Shown in pieces: positions 7,185 through 14,006 of a stretch of 14,094 nucleotides of DNA; the first letter of the stretch is position 1; each line of letters opens with the position of its first letter. Where the stretch lies: the NCBI GenBank assembly GCA_045577735.1, contig JAZNIY010000021.1:1-14094 (forward strand), written 5' to 3'. A model generated the notes under the pieces. The model did no database searches. It saw only the letters and a list, made by a program, of their open reading frames with translations, and was not told the DNA's origin. The position numbers and the translations under genes are program-made. The stretch comes from Stercoripulliclostridium_A sp045577735. Its GTDB lineage: Bacteria; Bacillota; Clostridia; Christensenellales; DTU072.

Positions 7185-8742
7185 GATAAACGGAATAAGA
7201 TTGCCGTTGGGATACACGGAAGATGATCTTAACAAAGCGGTCTTAAAAAAACTTAATACCTATAAAAATAATCTTGAAAAGATAGTTCTACTTTCAAGAA
7301 GCATTGATGCGCGCTACAAGAATAATATTTTGTACGTATTGAACGTTGCCGTTGAACTAAAGAGCAGTAAAGGTATTAGAGCAGAAGAATTCTCTTTGCC
7401 ACCAAGGTCGATTAAAGAACTTAATTTTAAACCCATAAATACAAACGCCAAAGTTGTTGTCGTAGGTTCGGGCCCTGCAGGATTGTTTGCGGGACTCACT
7501 CTTGCAGAACTAGGTTTAAAACCTATAATCATTGAACGCGGTGGAAGTGTTGAAGAGCGCGTTGAGAAGATAGAGGGTCTTCGCAATTTTGGTATTCTCG
7601 ACACCGAAACCAACGTGCAGTTTGGCGAGGGTGGTGCAGGCACTTTTTCAGACGGAAAGTTGAATACGGGTATAAGTAAAGAATACACGGCAGTTGTTTT
7701 TGGAGAACTCATAAAAGCCGGTGCGCCCGAAGATATTGCATATGAAAGTGCGCCTCATATCGGCACGGACGTTTTGCGTAAAGTTGTCAAGAACGTGCGT
7801 GCAAAACTAAAAGAGCTAGGCGCATGTTTGCTTACGCACGCCAAGTTAACCGATATAAAAATTTCAGAAAATAGGATAACTGAAATTACAATAAACGATA
7901 CCCAAACTGAGAAAGTTGACTATTTAATATTGGCGATAGGTCAAAGTGCTGAGGATACGATAACTCTTCTTAACAAAAGGGGTATGTTAATGAATGCGAA
8001 ACCTTTTTCTATTGGCGTAAGAGTGGAGCATTCACAACGATTTATAGACTATGCACAGTATGGCGAAAGCTATCGTTTATTACCCCCGGCGGACTATAAA
8101 CTTAGTACTCACGTATCTAATGGACGTGGGGTATACACTTTCTGTATGTGTCCCGGTGGCGAGGTTGTGTGCTCTTCTTGTGAAGAGGGCACTATTATCA
8201 CAAACGGTATGTCCAATAGGGCGCGTGATAGCGAATTTGCAAACTCAGCGGTACTTGTTTCCGTTACTCCACAAGATTTTGGTGGTACGTTGTTTGGTGG
8301 CTTTAAGGCAAGAAAGGAGCTGGAAAAACAAGCCTTCGTAATGGCTGGCGGAGGGTATAAGGCGCCGGCACAATACTATGGTGATTTTTGTAAAGGTAGT
8401 ATTTCTACCGGCGAGATAAAATCTTCATATCTACCCGGCCTAGCGAGTTGTAACCTTAATGAATTGTTGCCAAAATACGTTTCTGCAAGCCTAAAAGAGG
8501 GTATGGAAGCGTTTGGTAGAAAAATAAAAGGATTCAATCAAGAGGGTGCATTGTTTATTGCTCCGGAAACTCATTCTTCTTGCCCCATTAGAATGGAAAG
8601 AAACGAGCAAGGCGAAAGCAATATTAAAGGTATATACCCTTGTGGTGAAGGCGCAGGATATGCAGGTGGAATTACCTCTAGTGCAGTTGATGGTATTAAA
8701 CAGGCATTGAATGTGTATTTTAAAGAAATTGATAGGAATTAA
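7177..8742 (+). CDS. COG2509-type FAD-dependent dehydrogenase
   Basis: A 521-residue flavoprotein of the uncharacterised FAD-dependent dehydrogenase group COG2509. About 90 N-terminal residues precede the FAD-binding VVVVGSGPAGLFAGL (93-107). Then come IIERGGSVEERV, the group signature NVQFGEGGAGTFSDGKLNTG (146-165), a middle domain with a Cys-rich stretch (FCMCPGGEVVCSSCEEG), and a C-terminal CGEGAGYAGGITSSAVDG (about 489-506) that completes the FAD site. The start is set by AGGAG at 7169-7173 and lies within the end of the previous flavoprotein gene (8-base overlap), so the two are probably translated together. The reaction and substrate are not known for this group. The next gene starts 3 bases after its stop. 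Confidence 0.9.
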   Translation: MYRINGIRLPLGYTEDDLNKAVLKKLNTYKNNLEKIVLLSRSIDARYKNNILYVLNVAVELKSSKGIRAEEFSLPPRSIKELNFKPINTNAKVVVVGSGPAGLFAGLTLAELGLKPIIIERGGSVEERVEKIEGLRNFGILDTETNVQFGEGGAGTFSDGKLNTGISKEYTAVVFGELIKAGAPEDIAYESAPHIGTDVLRKVVKNVRAKLKELGACLLTHAKLTDIKISENRITEITINDTQTEKVDYLILAIGQSAEDTITLLNKRGMLMNAKPFSIGVRVEHSQRFIDYAQYGESYRLLPPADYKLSTHVSNGRGVYTFCMCPGGEVVCSSCEEGTIITNGMSNRARDSEFANSAVLVSVTPQDFGGTLFGGFKARKELEKQAFVMAGGGYKAPAQYYGDFCKGSISTGEIKSSYLPGLASCNLNELLPKYVSASLKEGMEAFGRKIKGFNQEGALFIAPETHSSCPIRMERNEQGESNIKGIYPCGEGAGYAGGITSSAVDGIKQALNVYFKEIDRN

Positions 8743-8745
8743 AAT

Positions 8746-9285
8746 ATGACGAAAGCAAAAAGAATCACGATAACGGCATTATTTACTGCTATTATTTTTG
8801 TTACCACATCATTTATTAAGTTTCCCATTTCATTGGGCTACGTGCACGTTGGTGACGTGTTTATTCTACTTGGAAGTTTTATGCTACCACTTCCATTTAT
8901 CGTTTTAGCAAGTGCGATAGGAAGTATGCTAGCAGACCTTCTTGCGGGATACGTTATTTATATGCCTATAACCTTCTTAGCAAAAGGACTTATGGCACTA
9001 ATTGCAAGTGTATTGTTTTACAAAAAAACGACAATGCTAAGGTATGTAATAGGCGCGCTAGTTTCTTCTTTAGTAATGGTATGCTGTTACTTTGTTTTTG
9101 AAGGATTCGTGTATGGTTGGGGCATGGCAATAGCCAATCTCCCCATGCAGTTTATTCAGCCGGCAATAGCAATTGTACTAGGTGGCATAATGATTATTTC
9201 TTGCAATAGAATATCCTATTTTAACAACCTAAAAGACGAGATTATGCTCAAACCTCGCTCTAAAGTATCCAAAAAAGCAAAATAA
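8746..9285 (+). CDS. ECF transporter S component
   Basis: A 179-residue, very hydrophobic protein with about six membrane helices (roughly 8-26, 34-54, 56-76, 78-94, 98-122, 136-153) and a basic C-terminal tail. The N-terminal helix ALFTAIIFVTT and the VHVGDVFILLGSFMLP stretch (33-48) are typical of substrate-binding S components of energy-coupling-factor vitamin transporters. The short AxxxA pattern in the first helix (11-15) is where S components contact EcfT. No EcfA or EcfT genes are nearby, which suits the shared-module group. The substrate is not evident. Its position 3 bases behind two FAD enzymes allows, but does not show, a link with flavin or another cofactor. No clear terminator follows. 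Confidence 0.85.
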   Translation: MTKAKRITITALFTAIIFVTTSFIKFPISLGYVHVGDVFILLGSFMLPLPFIVLASAIGSMLADLLAGYVIYMPITFLAKGLMALIASVLFYKKTTMLRYVIGALVSSLVMVCCYFVFEGFVYGWGMAIANLPMQFIQPAIAIVLGGIMIISCNRISYFNNLKDEIMLKPRSKVSKKAK

Positions 9286-9329
9286 GGGTGTTAAATCAAT
9301 GAGTTTAGTATAAAGAAAGTAAAAAACGC

Positions 9330-9358
9330 TTGTTTTTTGTTTATAAAATACATATAAT
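9330..9358 (+). promoter_or_regulatory. Promoter of the APH-fold kinase gene
   Basis: TTGTTT (9330-9335), 17 bases, then a perfect TATAAT (9353-9358). The predicted start is near 9365, with an A-rich leader of about 55 bases and a GGAG site (9411-9414) six bases before the ATG. Nothing else is seen in the 135-base gap after the S-component gene. Confidence 0.6.
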
Positions 9359-9420
9359 ATTGTAAGAATATAAGACAACAAAAAAGAGAATAATCTTTTA
9401 TTTAATATTCGGAGAAAAAT

Positions 9421-10398
9421 ATGGAAAGTTATACTAAAACCAACGTCAGCAAATTTGACGCAAAGAAGCTTTTTGACGAATCGGGCGTAGGTATTGCAGA
9501 AAATATAAGAGAAGTAGAAGCTGGTGAATTTAATACCATTTTTCAAGTTAAAAGTGGCGATAAAAAATATTTTATAAAGTTTGGTTCGAGTCCCGAAGTA
9601 AAGGTTTTGAGTTACGAAAAGGACATTTTGAACACAGAAATATATTTTTATAATAAACTGGAAGGAAGTGTGGTTAAGCGTCCAAAAGTTGTTTTTAGCG
9701 ATAGTTCACGTACCAAAATTGGCGTAGACTATTTCATTATGGAAGCTCTTAACGTGCCCTTGTTAGGATACGCCTTTCCATCCACAAACCAAAGGAAAAG
9801 ATTTAGTTATCAACTAGGAGCAAACCTTGCAGAGCTTCACAAGATAAAAGGGGAGGGCTTTGGCTATCCTCAATGTGGGTTGGAACAAACGTGGGAAGAT
9901 GCTTACAAGAAGATGATTAACAACCTTATTGCCGATGCTACGGTTTTGGACGTAAAGTTAGATACCTATCGCATTAATAACGTGTTAACGTATGCATCAC
10001 CTTATTTGAAAGAAGTTGTAGAGCCGTCACTTGTGCATTTTGATGTATGGGTAGGTAATATTTTTGTTTCAAAAACCCATAATTTCCAAGGCCTGATTGA
10101 CTGGGAAAGGGCAATGTGGGGCGATCCCGTGGGCGACTTTATATCTTTGAATTTGTTCAAAAAGTTCGAAAACAACGAGTATTTGATAAAAGGTTATAAT
10201 AGCGTTACACCTTTTGAAGTTACGGAAAGCATATTAATTAGGGCAAACCTATTGCGTATGTATTTGGGTATGATAATGATGGTGGAACCTTGCACGCGCT
10301 GGAAAAAGGGAAGCCTAATATATTTAGGAAGAAGAATGGTAGGAAAGCGTTTGTTTAATAGGGCGATTAAGAATTTAGAAGCACAATTTAAAGAATAG
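9421..10398 (+). CDS. APH-fold (choline/aminoglycoside kinase-like) phosphotransferase
   Basis: A 325-residue cytoplasmic kinase of the APH superfamily, which phosphorylates small molecules such as choline, sugars, aminoglycosides or fructosamines with ATP. Lys 53 in KYFIKFG is the probable ATP-binding lysine. LAELHKIKGEGFGYP (136-150) is typical of the family. The catalytic loop reads HFDVWVGNIF (206-215) with base Asp 208 and metal-binding Asn 213, and LIDWERAMWGDPVGDF (225-240) supplies the second metal-binding Asp 227. All key residues are present, so it should be active. The substrate cannot be chosen from sequence; nothing points specifically to antibiotic resistance. It stands alone between its own promoter and a strong terminator. 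Confidence 0.85.
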   Translation: MESYTKTNVSKFDAKKLFDESGVGIAENIREVEAGEFNTIFQVKSGDKKYFIKFGSSPEVKVLSYEKDILNTEIYFYNKLEGSVVKRPKVVFSDSSRTKIGVDYFIMEALNVPLLGYAFPSTNQRKRFSYQLGANLAELHKIKGEGFGYPQCGLEQTWEDAYKKMINNLIADATVLDVKLDTYRINNVLTYASPYLKEVVEPSLVHFDVWVGNIFVSKTHNFQGLIDWERAMWGDPVGDFISLNLFKKFENNEYLIKGYNSVTPFEVTESILIRANLLRMYLGMIMMVEPCTRWKKGSLIYLGRRMVGKRLFNRAIKNLEAQFKE

Positions 10399-10409
10399 GA
10401 AAACGGATA

Positions 10410-10436
10410 GGCACTCGAAAGGGTGCCTTTATTTTT
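10410..10436 (+). terminator. Terminator after the APH-fold kinase
   Basis: GGCACTC and GGGTGCC (10410-10416, 10421-10427) pair around a GAAA loop, with one G-T pair, followed by TTTATTTTT. It separates the kinase from the membrane-protein operon. Confidence 0.85.
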
Positions 10437-10469
10437 GATTGAGCGATAGAAAAAATAAAAATTAAGGTA

Positions 10470-10498
10470 TTGACACGCGCGCACAATTTATATATAAT
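10470..10498 (+). promoter_or_regulatory. Consensus promoter of the membrane-protein operon
   Basis: TTGACA (10470-10475) and TATAAT (10493-10498) are both perfect and exactly 17 bases apart, so strong transcription is expected unless repressed. The start is near 10505, giving a leader of about 55 bases with an AAGGAG site (10546-10551) eight bases before the ATG. Confidence 0.85.
10473..10480 (-). promoter_or_regulatory. GCGCGTGT box overlapping the operon -35 element
   Basis: The minus strand reads GCGCGTGT, identical to the boxes at 3132 and 3167, again with AATT close by on its 5' side (AAATTGTGC). It overlaps the end of TTGACA, so a bound protein would compete with RNA polymerase. Confidence 0.35.
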
Positions 10499-10559
10499 AA
10501 AAGAGTATAAATGTATCTAAACATTTTTTACACACAAACTAGAATAAGGAGATTGCGAA

Positions 10560-12059
10560 ATGGATAAGATTAGAAAGAAAATTAGAATCCAACGCGTACT
10601 ACAAGTCGTATTTTACGCACTCGGCTTCCCTCTATTCGTGCACATGGTAATGCTAACTGCTCGTCCCGTTCAAGAGTCTTACTTGGTAGGCGACATCAAT
10701 GCATACTTAGCAATTATCATTGCTGCCGTAATGTGGGTAGTCGTTATTCTTGCTCAACTATTATTTAGGGCAATTTGTAAAAAGAACAGGATGGCAAGAG
10801 CTGTTTGGGTTGCACTCATCGCAGCTATCATAACCATTGCTCCCGTTGTTTACTGCGACTTTATGGTTAAGGGTGAGTACAATGCTCTTGTAGACAAATA
10901 CGTTGAAGAAGGCTTAAGTGAAAACGACTTCTACAACTATGAAAAAGCACTTACCAAGTATACCGAAATGGCAGAGGAAACCAATAAAGAGATTGACGAA
11001 TACGTAGAAGTTTTCAACCTTGATCCCGGAGCCCTTGAAGGTCGTAACTATGGTCCTAATGGAGATGGTTCCGAATTCTATCTCGATGAGGAAGCACAAG
11101 CATATTACAGCCCCAACGGTATGTTCTCCGATGGTTATCTATTCAGCTTGAAGCAAGCTATAGCTGTTCAAAAAGCATACTATGAAAACAAACTTGCTTT
11201 TGAAGCAGAAGGAAAAGATATCGACGTTGAACTTGCAAAAGCACTCGTTGAACTAGAAGACGATCCATATTCCGATTGGAGAAAGTATCAAGAAGGCGCA
11301 AGCGAATCCAGCTTTAAGATGGAAGGCTTCTCTTATATCACCTCTCCCGACGAACATGAACTCGCTTATGGCGAAGACGGCTATGCAAAGAAGTTCTACG
11401 TTACCAGCGATCGTCTTGATGCTATTGCAAGCGTTATTGGTGGAAAACTTGGTTCTTGTGAAGAAATCGGCAATCTACTAAGCATTTTAACTGGAACCGG
11501 TCTTGTAACCCTTCCTGAAGGATTGGATATTGATTCTCTTCTAACCGAAAATCTAACCGTTGAGCAATTAATCGAAACTATCAATGGTCTTGGCCTTGGT
11601 AAGACCATTGCAGACCTAATTGGTACTGGTAAAGATACCATTTCTGAAGAAGATCTAATGGGTCTATTAGAATCCTATTCTAACTATCAATCACCCTCAA
11701 CTTACCCCATTTTCTACTTCCTCGAAGACGAAGCTCTTAGAGAATATGCATATGCTCAATACTATGGCACCATCCATGGTGGTAAAGTAGGAGCTGTTCT
11801 AGTAGGTGAAAATGTTGGTCTAATGAACCTTGACAATATGTCCGGTACTAAGAATCCCTATAGCGCATCTGGTCTTCTAAAGATGTTCAAGATGTGGGAT
11901 GCTCAAACCGAACTTATCAACGACTTCTACCCCATCTTTGCAGTTCGCGCAATTTCTCTTAAGATGAGCGCAGCTATCGTATTCTGTTTACTCGCAGCTT
12001 ACTGGTTCACCGCAAAGATTGACGATGAATACGCAAAACTTGCAGTTGCAAGAAAATAA
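10560..12059 (+). CDS. Unrecognised membrane protein A (3+1 helices, large external domain)
   Basis: I do not recognise this 499-residue protein. A basic N-terminus (KIRKKIRIQR) precedes three membrane helices (about 14-34, 49-69, 80-100). A basic loop between helices 2 and 3 indicates the inside, so residues about 101-462 lie outside, followed by a fourth helix (465-484) and a short internal tail. The external domain is acidic, with a charged, probably helical part (103-150) and a Gly/Leu-rich part (about 291-370, with repeated GLGL, LTGTGL and LIGTG). There is no lipobox, LPxTG or catalytic motif. Helix 1 carries YALGFPLFV, matching YIIGFPALV in the next gene, and the last helices also match (PIFAVR against SIFPAR), so the two are probably paralogues. 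C-ending codons and frequent CTA suggest high expression. Confidence 0.85.
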   Translation: MDKIRKKIRIQRVLQVVFYALGFPLFVHMVMLTARPVQESYLVGDINAYLAIIIAAVMWVVVILAQLLFRAICKKNRMARAVWVALIAAIITIAPVVYCDFMVKGEYNALVDKYVEEGLSENDFYNYEKALTKYTEMAEETNKEIDEYVEVFNLDPGALEGRNYGPNGDGSEFYLDEEAQAYYSPNGMFSDGYLFSLKQAIAVQKAYYENKLAFEAEGKDIDVELAKALVELEDDPYSDWRKYQEGASESSFKMEGFSYITSPDEHELAYGEDGYAKKFYVTSDRLDAIASVIGGKLGSCEEIGNLLSILTGTGLVTLPEGLDIDSLLTENLTVEQLIETINGLGLGKTIADLIGTGKDTISEEDLMGLLESYSNYQSPSTYPIFYFLEDEALREYAYAQYYGTIHGGKVGAVLVGENVGLMNLDNMSGTKNPYSASGLLKMFKMWDAQTELINDFYPIFAVRAISLKMSAAIVFCLLAAYWFTAKIDDEYAKLAVARK

Positions 12060-12073
12060 GGGAGGGAAATATC

Positions 12074-13360
12074 ATGAAAAGAATTCTTAAAACCTTATTA
12101 TATATTATTGGTTTCCCAGCACTAGTTGCACTAGTTGCTTACAACAGCCTTACCATTTATGAACACGGTGGTTCCTATGGCTTCTGGCCCTTTGTTGGTC
12201 TAATTCTTGCCGGTGTTCTACTAATTGTCTTCACAATTATCTTTATCGTAACCGGTAAAAATTCCAAGAAGCACGCTGGCAATTACAATAGAGTAAAGAA
12301 GAGCGTAGCAACTCTAGTTATCATGGCTTTCGTACTAACCGCAGGCATTTGGCTAGTAGTTGATATTCCTTTCGTTCTTCCCGACATTTTGGAAACCGCT
12401 ACCCAAGGAACTCGTAAGTTCGAAGAATTGCACGAAGACTACAATGCTCAAGCAGTATTGCACGGCAATCTACTAGACGACTTCATTAGAATGAACGTTA
12501 AGAACGGCAACCTTTCTACCGAAGAACATACCGAGGAAGAATGGGTTGAGCTTGGTTACAGATCCCAAGAAGTTAAGGACCTTCTAAAGCAAAACTTCAA
12601 GGCAATGGATACCAATGGTTACAAGACCTTTACCAGCAATGGTCCTTGGCTAAATATGGCTAACGACAATCGTCTTACCATTCCAGTACTCGTTCACCTA
12701 CTCCTTAACGATAGAGAAATCAACGAAGAAGTTACCTATTATTTGCAAGCTGATTTGGTACCAAAAGAAATCGTAACCGATAAAGACGGTGATGAAGTAT
12801 ACAAGAAGCCTGTTAATAACGAAGAAGTAGAAACCGTTGTTCATTGGACTATCCTTGATATGCAAGGAACCGCTATGAATATTGACCTTTCCGGTGCAAT
12901 CGGTGGACTAGGCCTTCCCATTGAATCACTACTTCCCTTGTTGTCTGATCCTCTAGGTTCAATTTTAGGAACTGTTAACGAGGCTCTTGCAGATCCCGCT
13001 CTTGCCGGTGCAGAAATCTACGTTGGTCTTGACCTTCGTGATGGTGGTTTCCAAATTATGCTTACCCCAGCAGCAGGTGGCCGTGGTATGCACGGATATC
13101 AACATTCCGCATGGCTAGACAGCAACAATCTACTATTTGCAGTTCTTTCCATTTTCCCCGCACGTCAATGGATCTATATCTGGGGCGCAATGGTAGTATT
13201 TAGCTCAGTAGCAGTAGCAGCTCTACGTCTAAAGGAATACGGCGGTAAGAAGGAAGAACTTCAAGCAATAGATGAATATGAAGAACTCGATACTACCGGT
13301 ATGAATAGGTACGAAAAGGCCGTTACTACCGCATTGATGACTCGCAAAAGAAGCAATTAA
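12074..13360 (+). CDS. Unrecognised membrane protein B, probable paralogue of protein A
   Basis: I do not recognise this 428-residue protein. Its layout repeats that of the gene before it: a short basic N-terminus, three membrane helices (about 6-26, 38-60, 78-98) with a basic loop between helices 2 and 3, an external domain (about 100-352), a final helix (364-384), and an internal tail of about 44 residues that is acidic and then basic. The external domain contains a Gly/Leu-rich stretch (SGAIGGLGLPIESLLPLL, 273-290) comparable with that of protein A. Helix 1 shares YxxGFPxxVxxV with protein A. A GGAGGG site (12061-12066) sits in the 14-base gap, so the pair is one operon from the promoter at 10470. 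The two may form a heteromeric complex; that is inference. Confidence 0.85.
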   Translation: MKRILKTLLYIIGFPALVALVAYNSLTIYEHGGSYGFWPFVGLILAGVLLIVFTIIFIVTGKNSKKHAGNYNRVKKSVATLVIMAFVLTAGIWLVVDIPFVLPDILETATQGTRKFEELHEDYNAQAVLHGNLLDDFIRMNVKNGNLSTEEHTEEEWVELGYRSQEVKDLLKQNFKAMDTNGYKTFTSNGPWLNMANDNRLTIPVLVHLLLNDREINEEVTYYLQADLVPKEIVTDKDGDEVYKKPVNNEEVETVVHWTILDMQGTAMNIDLSGAIGGLGLPIESLLPLLSDPLGSILGTVNEALADPALAGAEIYVGLDLRDGGFQIMLTPAAGGRGMHGYQHSAWLDSNNLLFAVLSIFPARQWIYIWGAMVVFSSVAVAALRLKEYGGKKEELQAIDEYEELDTTGMNRYEKAVTTALMTRKRSN

Positions 13361-13377
13361 ACATTTCGCAAAAATAT

Positions 13378-13407
13378 AAAGAGAAACCGAAAGGTTTCTC
13401 TTTTTTT
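13378..13407 (+). terminator. Strong terminator of the membrane-protein operon
   Basis: An 11-base perfect stem (AAAGAGAAACC with GGTTTCTCTTT) closes a GAAA loop and runs into seven Ts. The left end of the IS200-type element begins at or just after this T run. Confidence 0.93.
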
Positions 13408-13417
13408 GTATAAAGAA

Positions 13418-13440
13418 AACCACGCGATAGTCGCGTGGTT
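13418..13440 (+). repeat. Left-end palindrome of the IS200-type element
   Basis: AACCACGCGA and TCGCGTGGTT are perfect 10-base arms round a TAG loop. It is preceded by AAAGAA, resembling the short guide sequence that flanks the foot of the IS608 left hairpin. TnpA would bind this hairpin as single-stranded DNA. With no T run after it, it is not a terminator. Confidence 0.75.
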
Positions 13441-13467
13441 CAGAAAAGCTTAAGCGGTGAAAAAAGA

Positions 13468-13527
13468 CCTAATGTGCTAAACTGTTCGAAAGCCTGCCAG
13501 CGAACGAAAAGAAAGCACATTAGGAGG
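13468..13527 (+). promoter_or_regulatory. tnpA leader hairpin covering the ribosome binding site
   Basis: CCTAATGTGCT (13468-13478) pairs perfectly with AGCACATTAGG (13514-13524), enclosing an inner GTTCG/CGAAC stem (13484-13488, 13501-13505). The 3' arm includes the first half of the AGGAGG site (13522-13527). In RNA this would hide the ribosome binding site and damp translation from transcripts entering the element. IS200 elements are known to use such a structure. Confidence 0.8.
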
Positions 13528-13573
13528 ACGTTATAATGAACGAACAAAATAACATCATGAACAGTTTAGCACA
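13473..13573 (+). repeat. Long-range inverted repeat joining the tnpA leader and early coding region
   Basis: Bases 13473-13487 (containing GTGCTAAACTGTTC) are perfectly complementary to 13559-13573 (GAACAGTTTAGCAC plus one further pair), 15 base pairs in all. The first arm shares 13473-13478 with the ribosome-site-covering hairpin, so the RNA cannot form both. The alternative fold would put the ribosome binding site and ATG in a loop of about 70 bases. Confidence 0.65.
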
Positions 13574-14006
13574 CACAAAGTGGAATTGTAAGTACCACAT
13601 AGTATTTGCGCCAAAGTACCGGCGGAAAGTATTTTTTGAGGACAAGAGGGAAGATATAAGAGAAATAATAAGGACACTGTGTAAATGGAAAGGAGTAGAC
13701 ATAATAGAGGGAGAAATATGCCCGGACCATATCCACCTGCTGTTGAGCATACCGCCAAAGATGAGTGTATCAGGATTTATGGGATACCTAAAAGGAAAAA
13801 GCAGTCTAATGATATTCCAGAAATACGGAAACATGAAATTTGCATATAGGAACCGGGAATTCTGGTGTAAGGGGTATTATGTAGATACAGTAGGGAAAAA
13901 CACAAAAGCTATCAAGGAATACATAGCCGAACAATTAAAGAGAGACAGAGAAACTGACCAGCTGAGCATATTTGACCCACAAGACCCTTTTAAGGGTAGC
14001 AGGTAA
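13536..14006 (+). CDS. tnpA: IS200-type Y1 HUH transposase TnpA
   Basis: A 156-residue single-strand DNA transposase that cuts and rejoins the element's ends as a dimer. The HUH motif is CPDHIHLLL (62-70) with His 65 and His 67. Tyr 129 in EYIAEQ is the likely nucleophile and Gln 133, four residues on, the third metal ligand, by analogy with IS608 Tyr 127 and Gln 131. KYHIVFAPKYRRKVF (19-33) and FWCKGYYVDTVG (109-120) are family-typical. Length fits the IS200 group (about 150) and no residue is missing, so it appears intact. The ATG at 13536 is eight bases after AGGAGG; an ATG at 13557 is less well placed. Codon use (AGG, AGA, GGA, ATA) differs from the chromosomal genes, as expected of mobile DNA. 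Confidence 0.96.
   Translation: MNEQNNIMNSLAHTKWNCKYHIVFAPKYRRKVFFEDKREDIREIIRTLCKWKGVDIIEGEICPDHIHLLLSIPPKMSVSGFMGYLKGKSSLMIFQKYGNMKFAYRNREFWCKGYYVDTVGKNTKAIKEYIAEQLKRDRETDQLSIFDPQDPFKGSR
13585..13614 (-). promoter_or_regulatory. Possible antisense promoter inside tnpA
   Basis: On the minus strand TTGGCG (13609-13614), 18 bases, then TACAAT (13585-13590). A transcript from about 13578 would run back across the tnpA start codon and leader. IS200 of Salmonella has an antisense RNA (art200) in this place. The -35 match is only fair, and no antisense terminator was identified. Confidence 0.3.

Noticed and set aside
8051..8341. 96-codon open frame inside the COG2509 gene
   Set aside because: Frame shadow of a well-supported flavoprotein; it has no independent ribosome binding site or recognisable feature.
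9421..10398. APH-fold protein as an aminoglycoside resistance gene
   Set aside because: The fold covers many small-molecule kinases; nothing in the sequence or context points to antibiotic modification.
10509..10526. AAATGT/ACATTT stem followed by Ts in the operon leader, as an attenuator
   Set aside because: Only six A/T-rich pairs; too weak, with no competing fold or leader peptide.
11585..11612. GLGLGKT in membrane protein A as a nucleotide-binding P-loop
   Set aside because: It lies in the predicted external domain, lacks the GxxxxGK[ST] spacing and has no Walker B partner.
13418..13440. Perfect GC-rich palindrome as a second terminator
   Set aside because: No T run follows; its position before an IS200-type tnpA fits a transposon left end better.
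13984..13997. ACCCTT/AAGGGT at the end of tnpA as a terminator
   Set aside because: It lies inside the coding region with a two-base loop and no T run.
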